A stretch of 38,819 nt of DNA from NCBI RefSeq assembly GCF_016746095.1, contig NZ_JAERTY010000018.1, positions 1 through 38,819 of the forward strand, in the 5' to 3' direction. The notes beneath the pieces were generated by a model. It was not told the origin of the DNA, ran no database searches, and saw only the letters and a program-made list of their open reading frames with translations. Shown one piece after another: positions 8,400 to 15,853 of this stretch. The stretch is from Sphingobacterium faecale (lineage in GTDB: Bacteria > Bacteroidota > Bacteroidia > Sphingobacteriales > Sphingobacteriaceae). A program made the translations under genes and the position numbers. Each line of letters opens with the position of its first letter. The first letter of the stretch is position 1.

Positions 8400-9575
8400 T
8401 TATTTGTCTTCTCTACTTACGGTGATCCTCCTTCCTTTTATAGTATATGTATAGTCTGTTATTTCTTTTAAATTGTAGAGTAAGATAGATAAGTTCTGAT
8501 CTCTGTTGGTGCTTAGGTAAATAACTTTATTGCTCAGTTCTCGCGGATACTCAAATTCTACATCATACCATCTTTCTAACTGCTTAAATACTTCGACAAG
8601 TGGTATTTCATTAAAGTATAGCGAATTTTTAGTCCACGCTATTGATTCTTCAGCATCGACCTCAAGTACCTGTATCTTTCCTTCATGTAGAGTGGCCTGT
8701 TGCTGAGGGCGTAATACAACACTACTTTTCCCATCTGTGACCCTGACTGATCCTTCTACTAATGTTGTCTGCTTTAAATTGTCATAGGTGCGGACATTGA
8801 AGTGTGTGCCCAATACTTCGATTGTCTGTCCTTTACTATTTACCCTAAACGGCTTTCCCTTTACCTTCGCCACTTCAAGGTATGCTTCGCCTTCTATCTC
8901 GACATTTCTGCTGTTTCTGTCAAATGTGACAGGATATCTAATGTAGCTATCGGCGTTCAGCCATACTTTTGTTCCATCAGACAACACCACTTGATATTGC
9001 CCTCCTCTAGGTGTAGACAACATAGCGGTACCTCTCGGTGTTTCGGCAATGGGAACTCCATCGCTATAACTGATATTTCCGCTCATTAAAATGGCTTCTT
9101 TTTGATCTGAAAGGGTTAAGATCTGGCCATCTGAAAGGCTCAGTGTAGCTCTGTTATTTCCGGCAGAGAATTCCTGCGGGGTAGTAATGGCTGCAAATGT
9201 ATCCCTATCAGACCGTGTTGCAGTGCGGATCTGTAACAGATAATATGAGGTGAATGCAAGCAATAGAACAGATGCAGCTGCGATCCAATAGATTCTAGAT
9301 GGCCTTTTCGGCTTGGTATAAACCTCTAAATACTGAGTAACACGGTGCTGGATGCGTGTGATACGTTCGCTATCTTCCTCAGGTTCGAGTTTGGACAGTT
9401 GTTGCTGTAAAAGTTCCATCCACAACTCGCCCTCTTCTTTATGACCGAGATATGTAAGAATCTTATCCAGATCTTCTTTGGTATATTCTCCGTGAATATA
9501 ACTTGTAAAAAGGCTTTTGATATATTCGTTCTTTTCCACAGTACCATATTTTGAACTAAATACGATCGACAGCAA
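8400..9575 (-). CDS. FecR-family anti-sigma factor (system 1)
   Basis: This 391-aa inner-membrane regulator holds the ECF sigma factor until the SusC STN domain signals. Residues 1-90 form a charged cytoplasmic helical region, one membrane helix lies at ~96-116 (IYWIAAASVLLLAFTSYYLL), and the periplasmic part has the FecR fold: TPRGGQYQVVLSDGTKVWLN, EIEGEAYLEVAK, FRVNSKGQTIEVLGTHFNVR. The C-terminal ~70 residues (SLYFNEIPLVEVFKQLERWY onward) are the DUF4974 domain that usually ends Bacteroidota FecRs. It lies 24 bp after the sigma gene. The first ATG is used; a GTG at codon 13 is an alternative start. Confidence 0.92.
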   Translation of the reverse strand: MLSIVFSSKYGTVEKNEYIKSLFTSYIHGEYTKEDLDKILTYLGHKEEGELWMELLQQQLSKLEPEEDSERITRIQHRVTQYLEVYTKPKRPSRIYWIAAASVLLLAFTSYYLLQIRTATRSDRDTFAAITTPQEFSAGNNRATLSLSDGQILTLSDQKEAILMSGNISYSDGVPIAETPRGTAMLSTPRGGQYQVVLSDGTKVWLNADSYIRYPVTFDRNSRNVEIEGEAYLEVAKVKGKPFRVNSKGQTIEVLGTHFNVRTYDNLKQTTLVEGSVRVTDGKSSVVLRPQQQATLHEGKIQVLEVDAEESIAWTKNSLYFNEIPLVEVFKQLERWYDVEFEYPRELSNKVIYLSTNRDQNLSILLYNLKEITDYTYTIKGRRITVSREDK

Positions 9576-9599
9576 AAAAGCAATGCACCAAAAATGAAA

Positions 9600-10193
9600 T
9601 TAATTTGAAAATATAGAAATCAGGATAAGGGAAAGTAATTGTGGGTTACGGATCACTAGTTTTTTCAATGCTGTATTAGCCCGTAAAATATGTGAATTGA
9701 CAGTCGCCTCGGATATACCTAAGAGTTGACTTACCTCTCTATAGCTAAGTCCTTCAATCTTGCAAAGCTTATACACTTCTTTTTGTTTGGCGGGCAGTTG
9801 GTCAATGAGTTGATTTAAAAGAACTTCATTTTCTTTCTTATATAATCCGGCTTCAATGGGTTCGTAACCTGATTCTATAACAGGGTAAAAATACGCTCTC
9901 ATCTTACGGTCATGAATTGCCCGTTTGAAAAGGTCTTTTGCCTTGTTTGCTGATATCATGATCAGATACCCCAATACTGACCGCTCGGAGTCTATAGAAT
10001 GGCGGTGTTCCCAAAGTGCAATAAATGTTTCTTGCAAGATCTCCTCGGCAAGGTTATCATTCTTGAGTATTTTTAAAAGATTAGAAATGAGCGGGCGGCT
10101 ATATATTGTGTATAACTCGTTAAAAGCAGTTTTACTTCCTGTCTTTAACTGACGTAACAGCTCCTTCTCATTTATGTTTATAATCTTTTTCAT
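9600..10193 (-). CDS. ECF RNA polymerase sigma factor (system 1)
   Basis: This 197-aa sigma-70 family ECF factor should direct transcription of the SusCD genes downstream. Region 2 is seen at ~20-90 (TAFNELYTIYSRPL, LAEEILQETFIALWEHR) and region 4 at ~130-185 (LPAKQKEVYKLCKIEGLSY, then REVSQLLGISEATVNSHI, the helix-turn-helix). The hydrophobic tail (LLSLILISIFSN) is common in Bacteroidota FecI-like sigmas. It is the first gene of the operon, followed after 24 bp by FecR, the classic cell-surface-signalling order. I could not identify its own promoter with confidence. Confidence 0.93.
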   Translation of the reverse strand: MKKIININEKELLRQLKTGSKTAFNELYTIYSRPLISNLLKILKNDNLAEEILQETFIALWEHRHSIDSERSVLGYLIMISANKAKDLFKRAIHDRKMRAYFYPVIESGYEPIEAGLYKKENEVLLNQLIDQLPAKQKEVYKLCKIEGLSYREVSQLLGISEATVNSHILRANTALKKLVIRNPQLLSLILISIFSN

Positions 10194-10649
10194 TGGGTTA
10201 GCGAGGTAAAGAACCGTAATACTTTTGATATTTCAAAATCTAAGAAATTTGTATGCGCCATAATTACTGTCAATATATCTTGCTTAAAAAGAGGTGTGTC
10301 TTTCTGTTTAACACAGAAGATGGGGCTTAATTCTCCAAAAAGATCGAAGTTAGCGAAGAAGAAATAATAAGGAGACTGGAAGTTAGCGAACCCGTCAGCA
10401 TTTACAGGCTAAAACATATTAAATAGTTAGTCTAAGGCAAACATGACTGTGAGATTCAAATAGGTCACTCCTACAGATGACGCATGAATGTTGGCTGCGC
10501 CTTCCAAACGACCTGAGTCCTAAGGTGCTGTCAACTGCGTAAACAGAAATCATCAAATATCATAAAGCGGCCCCTATGTGAATTAGAAGTAGGTTTCATT
10601 TTATCATGTAGGCTCTAATTAGACCACACAAATACTCTCTATCAAGCTA
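10194..10649. other. Intergenic stretch upstream of the Fec-type operon
   Basis: No intact gene is seen in these 456 bp. They must contain the promoter of the sigma-factor operon. A 12-base direct repeat, GAAGTTAGCGAA, occurs near 10345 and 10380 within a short open frame (KKIEVSEEEIIRRLEVSEPV) that has no start codon. I read this as decayed coding DNA of unknown origin. Confidence 0.35.
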
Positions 10650-10790
10650 TTACTTAGCATTTTGAACCGATTTGATGGTGCCCGTGCTTGCCTTCAGCTT
10701 TTGCCTCTTTTTAACATAGGCTAACGTACTGTTATAATCTTTTTTATGTTCTAAGCTGCTACATATGTTATTTTCTCATCAGGGGTTAGC
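10650..10790 (-). pseudogene. Remnant of an unidentified minus-strand gene
   Basis: On the minus strand one frame reads LTPDEKITYVAA then a stop, and after a frame change continues as KKDYNSTLAYVKKRQKLKAS and GTIKSVQNAK to TAA at 10652-10650. The composition is coding-like and the two pieces fit as one frameshifted tail. The 'TPDE...Y' then basic helix pattern resembles the linker region of Rpn-type putative transposases, but I would not rely on this. Confidence 0.3.
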
Positions 10791-10807
10791 TATTAACATC
10801 TGTGATT

Positions 10808-10927
10808 ATTAGATTGAGAGGTAACTAACTTAAAAATAAAATAGAAGAACTACTTTCGAAGCAATAATGTGTTTTTCGATAAATAGCCCATTGGTACATG
10901 ATGGTGATAGGACACTTTGAGTTTTCT
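10808..10927 (+). repeat. Duplicated 3' end of the TlpA gene
   Basis: These ~120 bp match 14052-14171 with about a dozen differences and no gaps. They cover the last 18 codons, stop and 3' flank of the TlpA gene at 12960-14111. In this copy the reading frame contains a stop (the GAA of the original is TAA here) and the hairpin at the stop codon has decayed, so it is the non-functional copy. Both copies are in the same orientation, 3.2 kb apart. Confidence 0.85.
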
Positions 10928-11360
10928 CAAGACTCTCTGCAAGTATTGTTTCACGCTTCTTCACCAATTGAGGCTCAAAACTAGATCGACGGTCACGGGG
11001 AGTGTCGATATCAATAGTCTCATCAGTTTTACAAATCTTAACATTGAAAAGGTAAGGTCTGCAAAGTTTAAAATAGCAGCTGACTTTCAATTTCAGCTTT
11101 TCCAAATCCATAAAAATGATTTTCAAAAGAGGGAATACTTTATGAAAAGGCCGAAAATACAGGACGCTATTGATAAAAAACTGATAAATAGCGATTTTTT
11201 CCAATCCGAAAGAGAGATTAATGAAATAGTTACCTATTTCGATGATATGGGATGGAAAATTTTAGGAACATCTTTACAGAATGAACTGAAAAAACATCCT
11301 GAGGTTCAGGTTACTCCCCACTCTACAAAAAGGAATACGAATGTTTATAGGAAGAAGTAA
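10917..11360 (+). pseudogene. Decayed XRE regulator with C-terminal winged-helix-like domain
   Basis: From about 11010 to 11360 the frame aligns colinearly with the intact XRE regulator at 37790-38299: INSLISFTNLNIEKV against INKISGFTNIGLEKI, FFQSEREINEIVTYFDDMGW against FLDSFRERLEILTYIKNKYG, and a shared V-Y-x-K-end (NVYRKK against YVYKKL). Upstream, pieces of the helix-turn-helix are visible in other frames (FSQDSLQVLF, then PIEAQN before a stop), matching SQENFALLC and NIENG of the intact copy. So the N-terminal DNA-binding half is frameshifted while the C-terminal domain is open. A start at ATG 11142 would give 72 aa of the C-terminal domain alone. A 106-bp structured repeat follows 93 bp later, as it does after the intact copy. 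Confidence 0.6.
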
Positions 11361-11453
11361 CCAGCAACGCTTCTATGTATGAAATGCAGATTTTCCTCTT
11401 TGTAAATACTAGCAGTCATGACTCTCTTAAGAGCGTCCGCCGTTCAGGAAACA

Positions 11454-11559
11454 AAGAAAGAAATAAACATTTTACAAGATAGCCCTCGCAGACTGCAAGG
11501 GCTATGCTTAACCAATTATGACTCCGCAGGGATGCGGGTTCGTTTTACCAAGACTAAAG
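11454..11559. repeat. 106-bp structured repeat, copy A
   Basis: This matches 38588-38693 base for base apart from about four changes, and the two start and end together. It contains a near-perfect palindrome at 11479-11505 (ATAGCCCT-C-GCAG-A-CTGC-A-AGGGCTAT) and a small stem at 11524-11537 (CCGCA-GGGA-TGCGG). It could be a structured RNA, a REP-like element or a recombination site. One frame stays open through both copies (LQGLCLTNYDSAGMRVRFT), but there is no start codon in register. Confidence 0.85.
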
Positions 11560-11672
11560 ATAACTCTTATATATCTATAAAACAATAGGATACAAATTAT
11601 CTTTATGACTTATAGAAACCCATTCGGCGGCATCCCTTCACTCCTCACCCTTAATTAATACATCCAAATTAG

Positions 11673-11978
11673 ATAGCTTTACGGTTTCACGAAACTAAAC
11701 GAAGGAATAAAGTTGAAGAAGCGCATACTTGGCAAGTTAAATTTTACTTGTGGCTATTGCATCTAAACGGAGTAGAAGACGGAACAGGAATTATAGAATA
11801 TCCTTTGCTTCGACAAACAAACACGGTGGAACTAACAAAAGAAGATATTGTACAATTGAATGAATCGGTCGTTAAAATAAGTAATCTTCAGCAGTCAGAA
11901 CAATGTCCATCTGTTATTAATGAGAAGATTTGTAAATCATGCTCCTATTACGAGTTATGTTATATCGATGAAGAATGA
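11673..11978 (+). pseudogene. cas4: Truncated CRISPR-associated Cas4 nuclease (C-terminal half)
   Basis: Cas4 is a RecB-like nuclease with an iron-sulfur cluster that trims spacer precursors. After a TAG at 11670 the frame reads ALRFHETKRRNKVEEAHTWQ and VKFYLWLLHLNG. This carries the E-x-K nuclease motif (HETK) and the Q-x3-Y motif (QVKFY). The end, KICKSCSYYELC, is the C-x2-C-x5-C cluster of Cas4. The N-terminal cysteine, the His and the Asp motifs are missing and there is no start, so about half of the ~165-200 aa protein is gone. No cas1, cas2 or repeat array is visible nearby. The 106-bp repeat lies ~110 bp upstream, suggesting the deletion is linked to that junction. The stop overlaps the next gene (ATGA). 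Confidence 0.75.
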
Positions 11979-12652
11979 ATAAAATATCAATTTATAGAAC
12001 AAGTGATTCAAATGTAGAAGTCAAAGTTGTTTTTGGAAATGAATCTATTTGGTTCGACACGCACGTAATGGCTACGTTATTTGATGTAAATAGACCAGCT
12101 ATTCTAAAGCATATTCAAAATATTTACAAATCGGAGGAACTGAATGAAAGTTCAACTTGTGCAAAAATTGCACAAGTTCGCCAAGAAGGGAAAAGGTTAG
12201 TTACGAGAAATCTACTCAACTATAACTCGGATGCAATTTTATCCGTTGGTTATCGCGTCAACTCGAAACGAGGCACTCAATTTCGACAGTGGGCAAGCCA
12301 ACGACTCAAGGATTATTTGGTACAAAGTTATGCCATTAATGAAAAACGCCTCGCCGAACAACAACAACAGGTAGAACATCTTAAAACCGGTATCAGAATA
12401 TTAAGCAGAGCTATAACTCAACAGGTATCGGTAGAGGATAGCGAGGCTTTGAAGACCTTCGCAAATGGTCTGCAGCTATTGGACGACTACGATCATGAAC
12501 AGTTGGATCCAAAGGGCAAAACCGCAAAAGATGCACAATATCCGTCAATAGCTGAATATCTGAAACTCATAAATAGCATGAAATCAGATTTTAACTCTGC
12601 CGTGTTTGCTAAACCTAAAGACCATGGTTTTGAAAGTGGATACTGGAATTGA
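11975..12652 (+). pseudogene. RhuM-family/Fic (Doc-like) fusion, truncated
   Basis: The first ~120 residues are RhuM-like: ESIWFDTHVMATLFDVNRPA, HIQNIYKSEELNES, LLNYNSDAILSVGYRVNSKR, GTQFRQWASQRLKDYL. Then comes a Gln-rich linker and a segment (ALKTFANGLQLLDDYDHEQL, KDAQYPSIAEYLKLI, FAKPKDHGFESG) that in longer homologues leads into a Fic/Doc domain. The protein stops at residue 225 before the catalytic H-x-F-x-D-G-N-K-R motif, and no Fic sequence follows. It therefore lacks AMP-transferase or kinase-like toxin activity. In Fic/Doc systems the N-terminal part alone could still bind DNA. The ATG overlaps the cas4 remnant stop. It may still be expressed as a 225-aa protein. Confidence 0.65.
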
Positions 12653-12959
12653 AATATGCACACGGTTTGGTACAGGTTATTTTCTTCCTTTGTGTGCCCC
12701 TTCGTTTAAGACGCAAACGCATGTATTTATTTCCTTAAATATAAAAAAATGAAATAATAATTTTTTTTTAGTAAATTGGTAACGTTAACGACGTTGCTTA
12801 AATAAACGAAACATATAAAATATACAGCTAGGAGATACGAGTTTACCCACATTTACTTATAAATATGGCAGGCAAAATTGATAAACAGGAAAACTATATC
12901 TTAATGAGTGTCGATACAGAATCTTTAAATCATACTTCATAAATTAATGCATGCATAAA
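12653..12959. other. Intergenic stretch upstream of the TlpA gene
   Basis: No convincing gene is seen. A 25-codon ORF at 12865-12942 (MAGKIDKQENYILMSVDTES) is open but unsupported. The stretch contains a short palindrome (TAACGTTA) near 12782 and AT-rich DNA that could carry the promoter of the TlpA gene. No Fic-domain sequence remains here, which marks the end of the truncated toxin gene as a junction. Confidence 0.35.
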
Positions 12960-14111
12960 ATGAAAAAAATCAACTTAACACTACTGCTAATTATAGCGTC
13001 TATTTCTATATATGCACAAAAGCATAATTCCATTACCGGGACTGCGCCAGAGAAGTATAATGGAAGCTATGTATACCTGTCAAAAATATATCTTCATAAC
13101 CCTTTGGCGATTAAAAACTATATTGACAGTGTACATATCATCGATGGAAAATTTATATTCAATAACGATCTATCATCAACAGATACTGTATTATATGCAA
13201 TAACTCTTAATAACAATACTAACCTAATTGCAAGTGATGACAAACCGGTAAAAGCGACATATATTGAAGGTAGTTCTTCTGGATATTTCCAAATTAGTGG
13301 CTCATTGGTTAACAATAGTTTAAATACAATTATGACATATCCGCGTCAGTTGATAGAAAACCGTGCTGCATTGGTCAAAAAGAAAGCCGAGTTATCAGCT
13401 AAAAACGAATGGACGTTGGAAGATGAAGAGATAACAAAAGAAAAAGATAAAAAAGAATTGCTGGATTTTGAAGAAAACGTACGCACATTCGTCAAAGATC
13501 ATACAAGCAACCCGGCAGGACTATACATCTATATACTACATGATCATCTCTTTAGGGGAGATTTAAAAAATGAGATCGAATCAAAACTTAGCGAAGATGA
13601 AAAACAAAAAGTCGTAATAGCCAAAGAATCTATTACCGAAATGTTGAGACCCATAAAAAATTCTACAGCAATAAAAAAGCTCCTAAAAACAGGAGATAAA
13701 TACATCGATTTTGAAAGCGAAATGCTATCAGGGGATAAGGCAAAACTTTCCACAATTATTTCTTCAAAAAAACTGACTCTTTTAGATTTTTGGGCTTCAT
13801 GGTGCGGCCCTTGCCTAAATGATATGCCTGAAATGGTCAACCTGCAAAAAAAACATAAAAACAAGGGCTTCCAAATTGTAGGTATATCATTAGACACCGA
13901 CAGCGATAAATGGAAAAATACAGTTGAACGTTTAGGTATGCAATGGGTACAGTTTATAGACTCCAATCCGTCAAATCCTATTGCAGAGTCATACGAAATA
14001 AGTTCTATTCCTCATACAGTATTGATTAATGAGGATGGTGATATTGTAGCTATTGGATTGAGAGGTAACGAACTTAAAAATAAAATAGAAGAACTACTTT
14101 CGAAGCACTGA
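12960..14111 (+). CDS. TlpA-family thioredoxin with N-terminal DUF4369-like domain
   Basis: This is an exported thiol-disulfide oxidoreductase of 383 aa from the chosen start (MKKINLT); an ATG three codons upstream at 12951 is possible. After the signal peptide (cut near YAQ) comes an N-terminal beta domain like DUF4369 (ITGTAPEKYNGSYVYLSKI), a charged helical middle (~140-220), then the thioredoxin fold with WASWCGPCLNDMPEM (C285/C288 counted from 12951) and the cis-Pro at IPHTV. It is not next to a SusCD pair. Its last ~60 bp and 3' flank are duplicated at 10808-10927, so this chromosomal spot has seen recombination. Likely role is disulfide reduction at the envelope; substrate unknown. Confidence 0.88.
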   Translation: MKKINLTLLLIIASISIYAQKHNSITGTAPEKYNGSYVYLSKIYLHNPLAIKNYIDSVHIIDGKFIFNNDLSSTDTVLYAITLNNNTNLIASDDKPVKATYIEGSSSGYFQISGSLVNNSLNTIMTYPRQLIENRAALVKKKAELSAKNEWTLEDEEITKEKDKKELLDFEENVRTFVKDHTSNPAGLYIYILHDHLFRGDLKNEIESKLSEDEKQKVVIAKESITEMLRPIKNSTAIKKLLKTGDKYIDFESEMLSGDKAKLSTIISSKKLTLLDFWASWCGPCLNDMPEMVNLQKKHKNKGFQIVGISLDTDSDKWKNTVERLGMQWVQFIDSNPSNPIAESYEISSIPHTVLINEDGDIVAIGLRGNELKNKIEELLSKH

Positions 14112-14118
14112 CGTGCTT
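14103..14118 (+). terminator. Weak hairpin at the TlpA stop codon
   Basis: AAGCAC (14103-14108) and GTGCTT (14113-14118) pair around TGAC, followed by TT. The stem overlaps the TGA stop. It is short, so only a weak terminator is supported. In the duplicated copy near 10860 the pairing is lost. Confidence 0.3.
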
Positions 14119-14337
14119 TTCGATAAATAGCCGATTGGTACATGGTGGTGATGGGACACTTTGAGTTTTCTAATGACGGCAAAATTATTAGACTAGCTTA
14201 TCGACGCATAAGCTATTAAGTATCTTAGTGGATAAACCCATACCTCAAAATAGCGTCTCTCTTCAGAAAGGTCATAAAACAATAATAGTCCCTAATTGTA
14301 CCAAATGGTTATCATACTCTATATTGATGTGCCCTAA

Positions 14338-14472
14338 TTAGAGTTTTGCGACCTCTTCCGCAGTCAGTTTAGTGAATTTTACAATTTGCTCTGTGCTTAA
14401 CCCTACCTCCTTCATCTCCTTGGCGATCTCAATAGCCTGTTCATGCTTTCCTTCTGCTTTAAAATTGTCCAT
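14338..14472 (-). pseudogene. Remnant: C-terminal tail of an Rpn-type PD-(D/E)XK nuclease/putative transposase
   Basis: The minus-strand frame ends in GKHEQAIEIAKEMKEVGLST and EQIVKFTKLTAEEVAKL. This is the typical tail of the Rpn/YhgA-like 'putative transposase' family in Bacteroidota: a repeated EGK...A..A..MK helix and then 'GLS.EQI...T.L...EV..L'. The ~230-residue nuclease body is absent, and upstream sequence in the same frame does not resemble it, so only the tail is left. It lies between the TlpA gene and the second FecR gene. Confidence 0.6.
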
Positions 14473-14678
14473 AATGACGATGGTATACACCTCGGGAATA
14501 TCATATCCACAAGAAGAGCGGTTGCAATGGGGGGCCTTTTCCGAAACCACACTGAACCGTAGGAGGGCATACGCTTTTTAAAATTCTTGTAGATAAATAA
14601 AACACTATAAATAAGACTATTACAAAAATAACACAATCCAGACCCCTACCAAAAAGCAAAAATGAGATAGTATAAGAC

Positions 14679-15731
14679 ATGGAGCATAAACAAATCTTGG
14701 TACTGATCGCCAAACTACAGCAAAATACCATCACAGCCGATGAGCTAAAGGAGCTAAAGAAAATATTCAGCACCTCCGGTGATTCCAAAGAACTGATGAG
14801 GCTCTTTAGAGATACTTATGAAACACAGTTAAAACAGAAAGACAGCCTCGATATATACGAAAGACAACATCAAGTTAAAAACAGGCTCATCAACTCTACC
14901 GCTCCTGCTAATATTCCGCATCGTCGAAAGAACAATTTTTATTATTGGACAGCTTGCGCCATTGCCTTAATATTACTTATCGGAGGTTTTTTTTACTCAA
15001 AACAACTCTCATCATCTATGGATACCCTAGAGTTGATCCAAGTCAGTACGAAAGCTGGAGAGCGCAAGAAAATAACTTTACGCGATGGGAGCAGCATTTT
15101 GCTGAACGGCAATAGCAGCTTGTACTATCCAAAACTGGTAACAGATGACTACCGCATGGTAAAACTACAGGGCGAAGCCTTTTTTGACGTCGCATCAGAC
15201 AGACAGAAGCCTTTTATCGTTATAGCAGACGATTTTACTACACAGGTGGTAGGCACTTCATTCAACATAGACACCGACAATAACCGTACTATACAGGTCA
15301 ATACCGGCAAGGTCAATGTTTTCAAAGTGAGTGATAAAAGTATCACTCAGGCGTTAAAAGCGCATCATCTGCAAATCAGCAAACTAGATAAAGATATCGC
15401 TGCGATATCTACAGGCAGCGTCACATTGATAGAAGGAGAAAAAGCCAAACTAAATGCTACCGGTGCATGGGAAGTATCCCCTTATTCTCTAAGAAACTGG
15501 AAAGATAATGAGTTGACCTATATCAATGAACCCATGACTAAGGTCGTACGCAATCTTTATCGCAATTTTGGCGATTCCATACGACTAGATTCTAGCTTTA
15601 TGAATAAAAAAATAACCATCACGCTCAGTAACAAGAATAGTATACAAGTATTGAACACCTTAACAGAATTATGCAATGGAAAACTAATATTAAATAAAGA
15701 AAAGAATATTTGGCAGATCACTGAACAATAA
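14679..15731 (+). CDS. FecR-family anti-sigma factor (system 2)
   Basis: This 350-aa regulator has a cytoplasmic N-terminus of ~85 residues, one membrane helix at ~88-107 (YYWTACAIALILLIGGFFYS), and a periplasmic FecR domain (VSTKAGERKKITLRDGSSIL, VKLQGEAFFDVA, TQVVGTSFNI). The C-terminus (ELTYINEPMTKVVRNLYRNF onward) is the DUF4974-type domain. No sigma gene lies beside it: the probable partner is the ECF sigma at 25872-26471, at the other end of the locus and on the opposite strand. A terminator-like hairpin follows immediately, so susC is probably transcribed separately. I chose the ATG that gives the full N-terminal helix set. Confidence 0.9.
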   Translation: MEHKQILVLIAKLQQNTITADELKELKKIFSTSGDSKELMRLFRDTYETQLKQKDSLDIYERQHQVKNRLINSTAPANIPHRRKNNFYYWTACAIALILLIGGFFYSKQLSSSMDTLELIQVSTKAGERKKITLRDGSSILLNGNSSLYYPKLVTDDYRMVKLQGEAFFDVASDRQKPFIVIADDFTTQVVGTSFNIDTDNNRTIQVNTGKVNVFKVSDKSITQALKAHHLQISKLDKDIAAISTGSVTLIEGEKAKLNATGAWEVSPYSLRNWKDNELTYINEPMTKVVRNLYRNFGDSIRLDSSFMNKKITITLSNKNSIQVLNTLTELCNGKLILNKEKNIWQITEQ

Positions 15732-15734
15732 AAA

Positions 15735-15761
15735 AGCCGGAAATGCAAGGCATTTCCGGCT
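15735..15761. terminator. Perfect 12-bp hairpin between fecR and susC (system 2)
   Basis: AGCCGGAAATGC (15735-15746) and GCATTTCCGGCT (15750-15761) form a perfect stem with an AAG loop, starting 4 bases after the fecR stop. On the plus strand only a weak U-run follows (CAATTTC); an A-run precedes it, so it would also work on the minus strand. It parallels the hairpin between fecR and susC of system 1. Confidence 0.7.
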
Positions 15762-15853
15762 CAATTTCAGATTTCATTCTGTGCGCCTGAGAAACATACC
15801 GAATGATTATCCTACACATTAACAAAGTATTAACCTTATTAACTATTGCAAAG

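Noticed and set aside
11454..11559. Possible tRNA or tRNA-derived attachment site (GCGGGTTCG resembles a T-arm)
   Set aside because: No acceptor stem, anticodon arm or CCA end can be folded around it; the two hairpins do not form a cloverleaf.
11560..11978. Remaining CRISPR array or other cas genes near the cas4 fragment
   Set aside because: No regularly spaced repeats and no cas1, cas2 or effector sequence on either strand between 10194 and 12950.
12865..12942. 25-codon ORF upstream of the TlpA gene
   Set aside because: No recognisable feature, ribosome-binding site or similarity to anything in the window.
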